Program-made: the position numbers and the translations under genes
Part shown: one piece after another, positions 62,550 to 64,000 of the stretch
How positions within the stretch are numbered: the first letter of the stretch is position 1
Layout: each line of letters begins with the position of its first letter
Source: Saprospiraceae bacterium
Lineage (GTDB): Bacteria; Bacteroidota; Bacteroidia; Chitinophagales; Saprospiraceae
Direction: 5' to 3'
Assembly (NCBI GenBank): GCA_028279185.1
Contig: JANQSS010000042.1
Location: 62,001 to 126,000 of the forward strand
DNA: 64,000 nt
The notes under the pieces: model-generated
Databases searched by the model: none
What the model was told of the DNA's origin: nothing
The model's input: only the letters and a program-made list of their open reading frames with translations

Positions 62550-64000
62550 TCAATTATTGGGTTCAAAAATGGTGGTTTCTCCATATATTCTTTTCACCTG
62601 AACGGGTTTACCCTTATCCATTTCAAATACAATTTTACAACGCTCACAATCAATTAAACTGAAAGTGTGATTTCCTTTATATAACAATTGTGAAGGACCT
62701 GTCCACTTGGAATATTCATCCATTAAATAGTGGATTCCATTTTGCTTAGATAATTCCAGTATTTTATTTGGATCTGCATTCGAGTATGTTCCTGAATACA
62801 ATTCAAACTCCGAATCAGCGAGGTTGAGTTCGTAAGCAAATGGTTGTGGATGAATAGACGTCAAACAAGTAGTATCTAATGATTCTAAATTCTTTGTGTC
62901 TACAAACTGGCTAATAATATCATACTGACAAACAGTTTCAGAACTTCCATGCCCTTGATATGGTAATATGATATGGCGACTTTTGTCAGGGAAAGCGTCT
63001 TTAATCTGGTCACCCATATGAATTGGAGTATTTGCATCATTTTCTCCTGTAAGAATTAAAATTTGAGATACTCCTTTAAGCGGTTCATTTAGCCAATTAG
63101 CATTGGGCATATTCGCCCAAAGATCACAGGCAGACCTTTTCTCTTCGGCAATGGCACCTTGCGTGAAGGACTGTGTTTGGTTTACGGCTTGATACTCAAA
63201 TCGATCTATTTCTTCAGGACAAAACTGTGAAAGAAAAACAGGCATGTCTAGACTTAAATCACCGCCTGCAATTATTAGAGGAGCATAATTCTCTTCATTG
63301 GCTCGGTGAATTAATAAAGGAAGCGCTTCATTTGCATCTCCATTAAGAATTTGATGGCCTACAATTCTTCGGAATAGTAAATCATCAATGGTTATTTTCT
63401 TGCTATAGCCATTTTCCAACTCGTAGTCTATTTCAATTGGCTTAACGGCTAGTCTATCACGAAGTTCATACAGTTCTTCTTTGAATCTAGGATAGTACGT
63501 GTTACAAATGGTGTCATTTTTACACCGCTCGAATAAAATTTCGAGCTGTTCTTGAATGGCCTTATCCATTTCATTAATATAGTTAAATCCCGGAGGAACA
63601 CATCCTTTAACGGTCAGCGTACGTATTCTGTCAGGATAGTTTCTCATATACTCTAAACCAACCCTTACACCGTAAGAGATTCCAAAGAAATCAAATTGCT
63701 CCAATCCGAGCCAATCTCTCACTTTGTCATAATCTCTTACAACACCTGGTGTATTATATAATTCAAGGTTAAACTTGTCTTTCACTTCATGTAAACAATC
63801 TGTAATCAACTCTTTGTCATATACAAAGGCATATGAATATGGCTGTAGCGAGTCCATAGCAACGCACCGTATATTTGAGGCTCCAGTGCCACGGTCATCA
63901 ATTAAAACCACATCGTTGTTCATTCTAATTTTATCTGCGCCACGTCCGGGACGAAAAAACCAGGTTTTGTTTTTAGCTGCATCCCCATTTCCGCCCCAAT
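62550..64000 (-). CDS. Alpha/beta hydrolase (tripeptidyl aminopeptidase type), 5' end outside window
   Basis: The frame stays open to the right edge, so the N-terminus is missing; an ATG at 63923 is internal. The visible part (about 483 codons) shows VVLIDDRGTGAS, the nucleophile in FFGISYGVRVGLEYM, and a C-terminal Asp/His region (ILTGENDANTPIHMGDQI, then YQGHGSS). This matches tripeptidyl or prolyl aminopeptidase-like hydrolases (S33). A further beta-rich domain of about 90 residues follows (SEFELYSGTYSN). The presence of Ser, Asp and His suggests activity on peptides outside the cytoplasm. Confidence 0.85.
   Translation of the reverse strand, partial: WGGNGDAAKNKTWFFRPGRGADKIRMNNDVVLIDDRGTGASNIRCVAMDSLQPYSYAFVYDKELITDCLHEVKDKFNLELYNTPGVVRDYDKVRDWLGLEQFDFFGISYGVRVGLEYMRNYPDRIRTLTVKGCVPPGFNYINEMDKAIQEQLEILFERCKNDTICNTYYPRFKEELYELRDRLAVKPIEIDYELENGYSKKITIDDLLFRRIVGHQILNGDANEALPLLIHRANEENYAPLIIAGGDLSLDMPVFLSQFCPEEIDRFEYQAVNQTQSFTQGAIAEEKRSACDLWANMPNANWLNEPLKGVSQILILTGENDANTPIHMGDQIKDAFPDKSRHIILPYQGHGSSETVCQYDIISQFVDTKNLESLDTTCLTSIHPQPFAYELNLADSEFELYSGTYSNADPNKILELSKQNGIHYLMDEYSKWTGPSQLLYKGNHTFSLIDCERCKIVFEMDKGKPVQVKRIYGETTIFEPNN

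Overview
The window looks like a chromosome segment from a Bacteroidota bacterium, most likely of the order Cytophagales. This rests on recognised families (two DUF6090 membrane proteins, a LytTR regulator, a Crp/Fnr protein of the Bacteroidota type, AraC proteins with GyrI-like or membrane domains, GxxExxY, DUF3995, many SRPBCC lipoproteins). It also rests on several TAnnTTTG -7 promoter elements, weak Shine-Dalgarno sites and an AT-rich composition. I see no rRNA, tRNA, CRISPR array, phage genes or intact transposase. Most genes after 7.4 kb lie on the minus strand as single genes or pairs, which is typical of an accessory region.

Layout. 0-7.4 kb (plus strand): the end of a LytTR regulator, a DUF6090 protein, an exported ChaN/Tiki-like protein, an AlkD-like DNA repair protein, a Crp/Fnr regulator, an SRPBCC lipoprotein, and three consecutive DinB-fold genes. 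7.4-20.5 kb: exported proteins, a metallo-beta-lactamase-fold lipoprotein, a von Willebrand A repeat protein, an HxlR-controlled dehydrogenase operon with face-to-face promoters, an SDR enzyme, a membrane hydrolase and two AraC regulators. 20.6-27.9 kb: a cytochrome c lipoprotein gene split by one in-frame TGA, a macro-domain operon, a GxxExxY gene and the perR-katG peroxide-defence pair. 28-32.9 kb: a TIR membrane protein with a FISUMP domain, a pentapeptide-repeat protein with a TIR-like tail, and an ada operon. 33-45.4 kb: a KtrB/TrkH channel, secreted proteins, an S9 peptidase, a GlxA-type regulator, a TetR-controlled FAD monooxygenase, and a GNAT / radical SAM (SPL family) / DNA-alkylation-repair group. 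45.8-55.9 kb: a histidine phosphatase, a truncated epimerase next to a 161-bp palindromic element, an ABC membrane domain, a sterol desaturase, and several small regulator-plus-membrane-protein operons. 56-64 kb: a string of unrelated one-gene units, including a membrane protein / TIR / DUF4062 module.

The most notable structure is in the spacers. Several minus-strand genes are separated by imperfect palindromes of 60-70 bp which, read along the coding strand, start near AACA and end near CCGTTR. This resembles integron attC sites. In addition, a dispersed repeat of about 265 bp (three full and two partial copies) ends at AGTTA directly upstream of two of the TIR-related modules. Together they suggest a cassette-like way of collecting genes, possibly for defence. 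No integrase is visible here, so this remains an inference. Gene remnants (GxxExxY, AraC, epimerase, methyltransferase) show high turnover in the same stretches.
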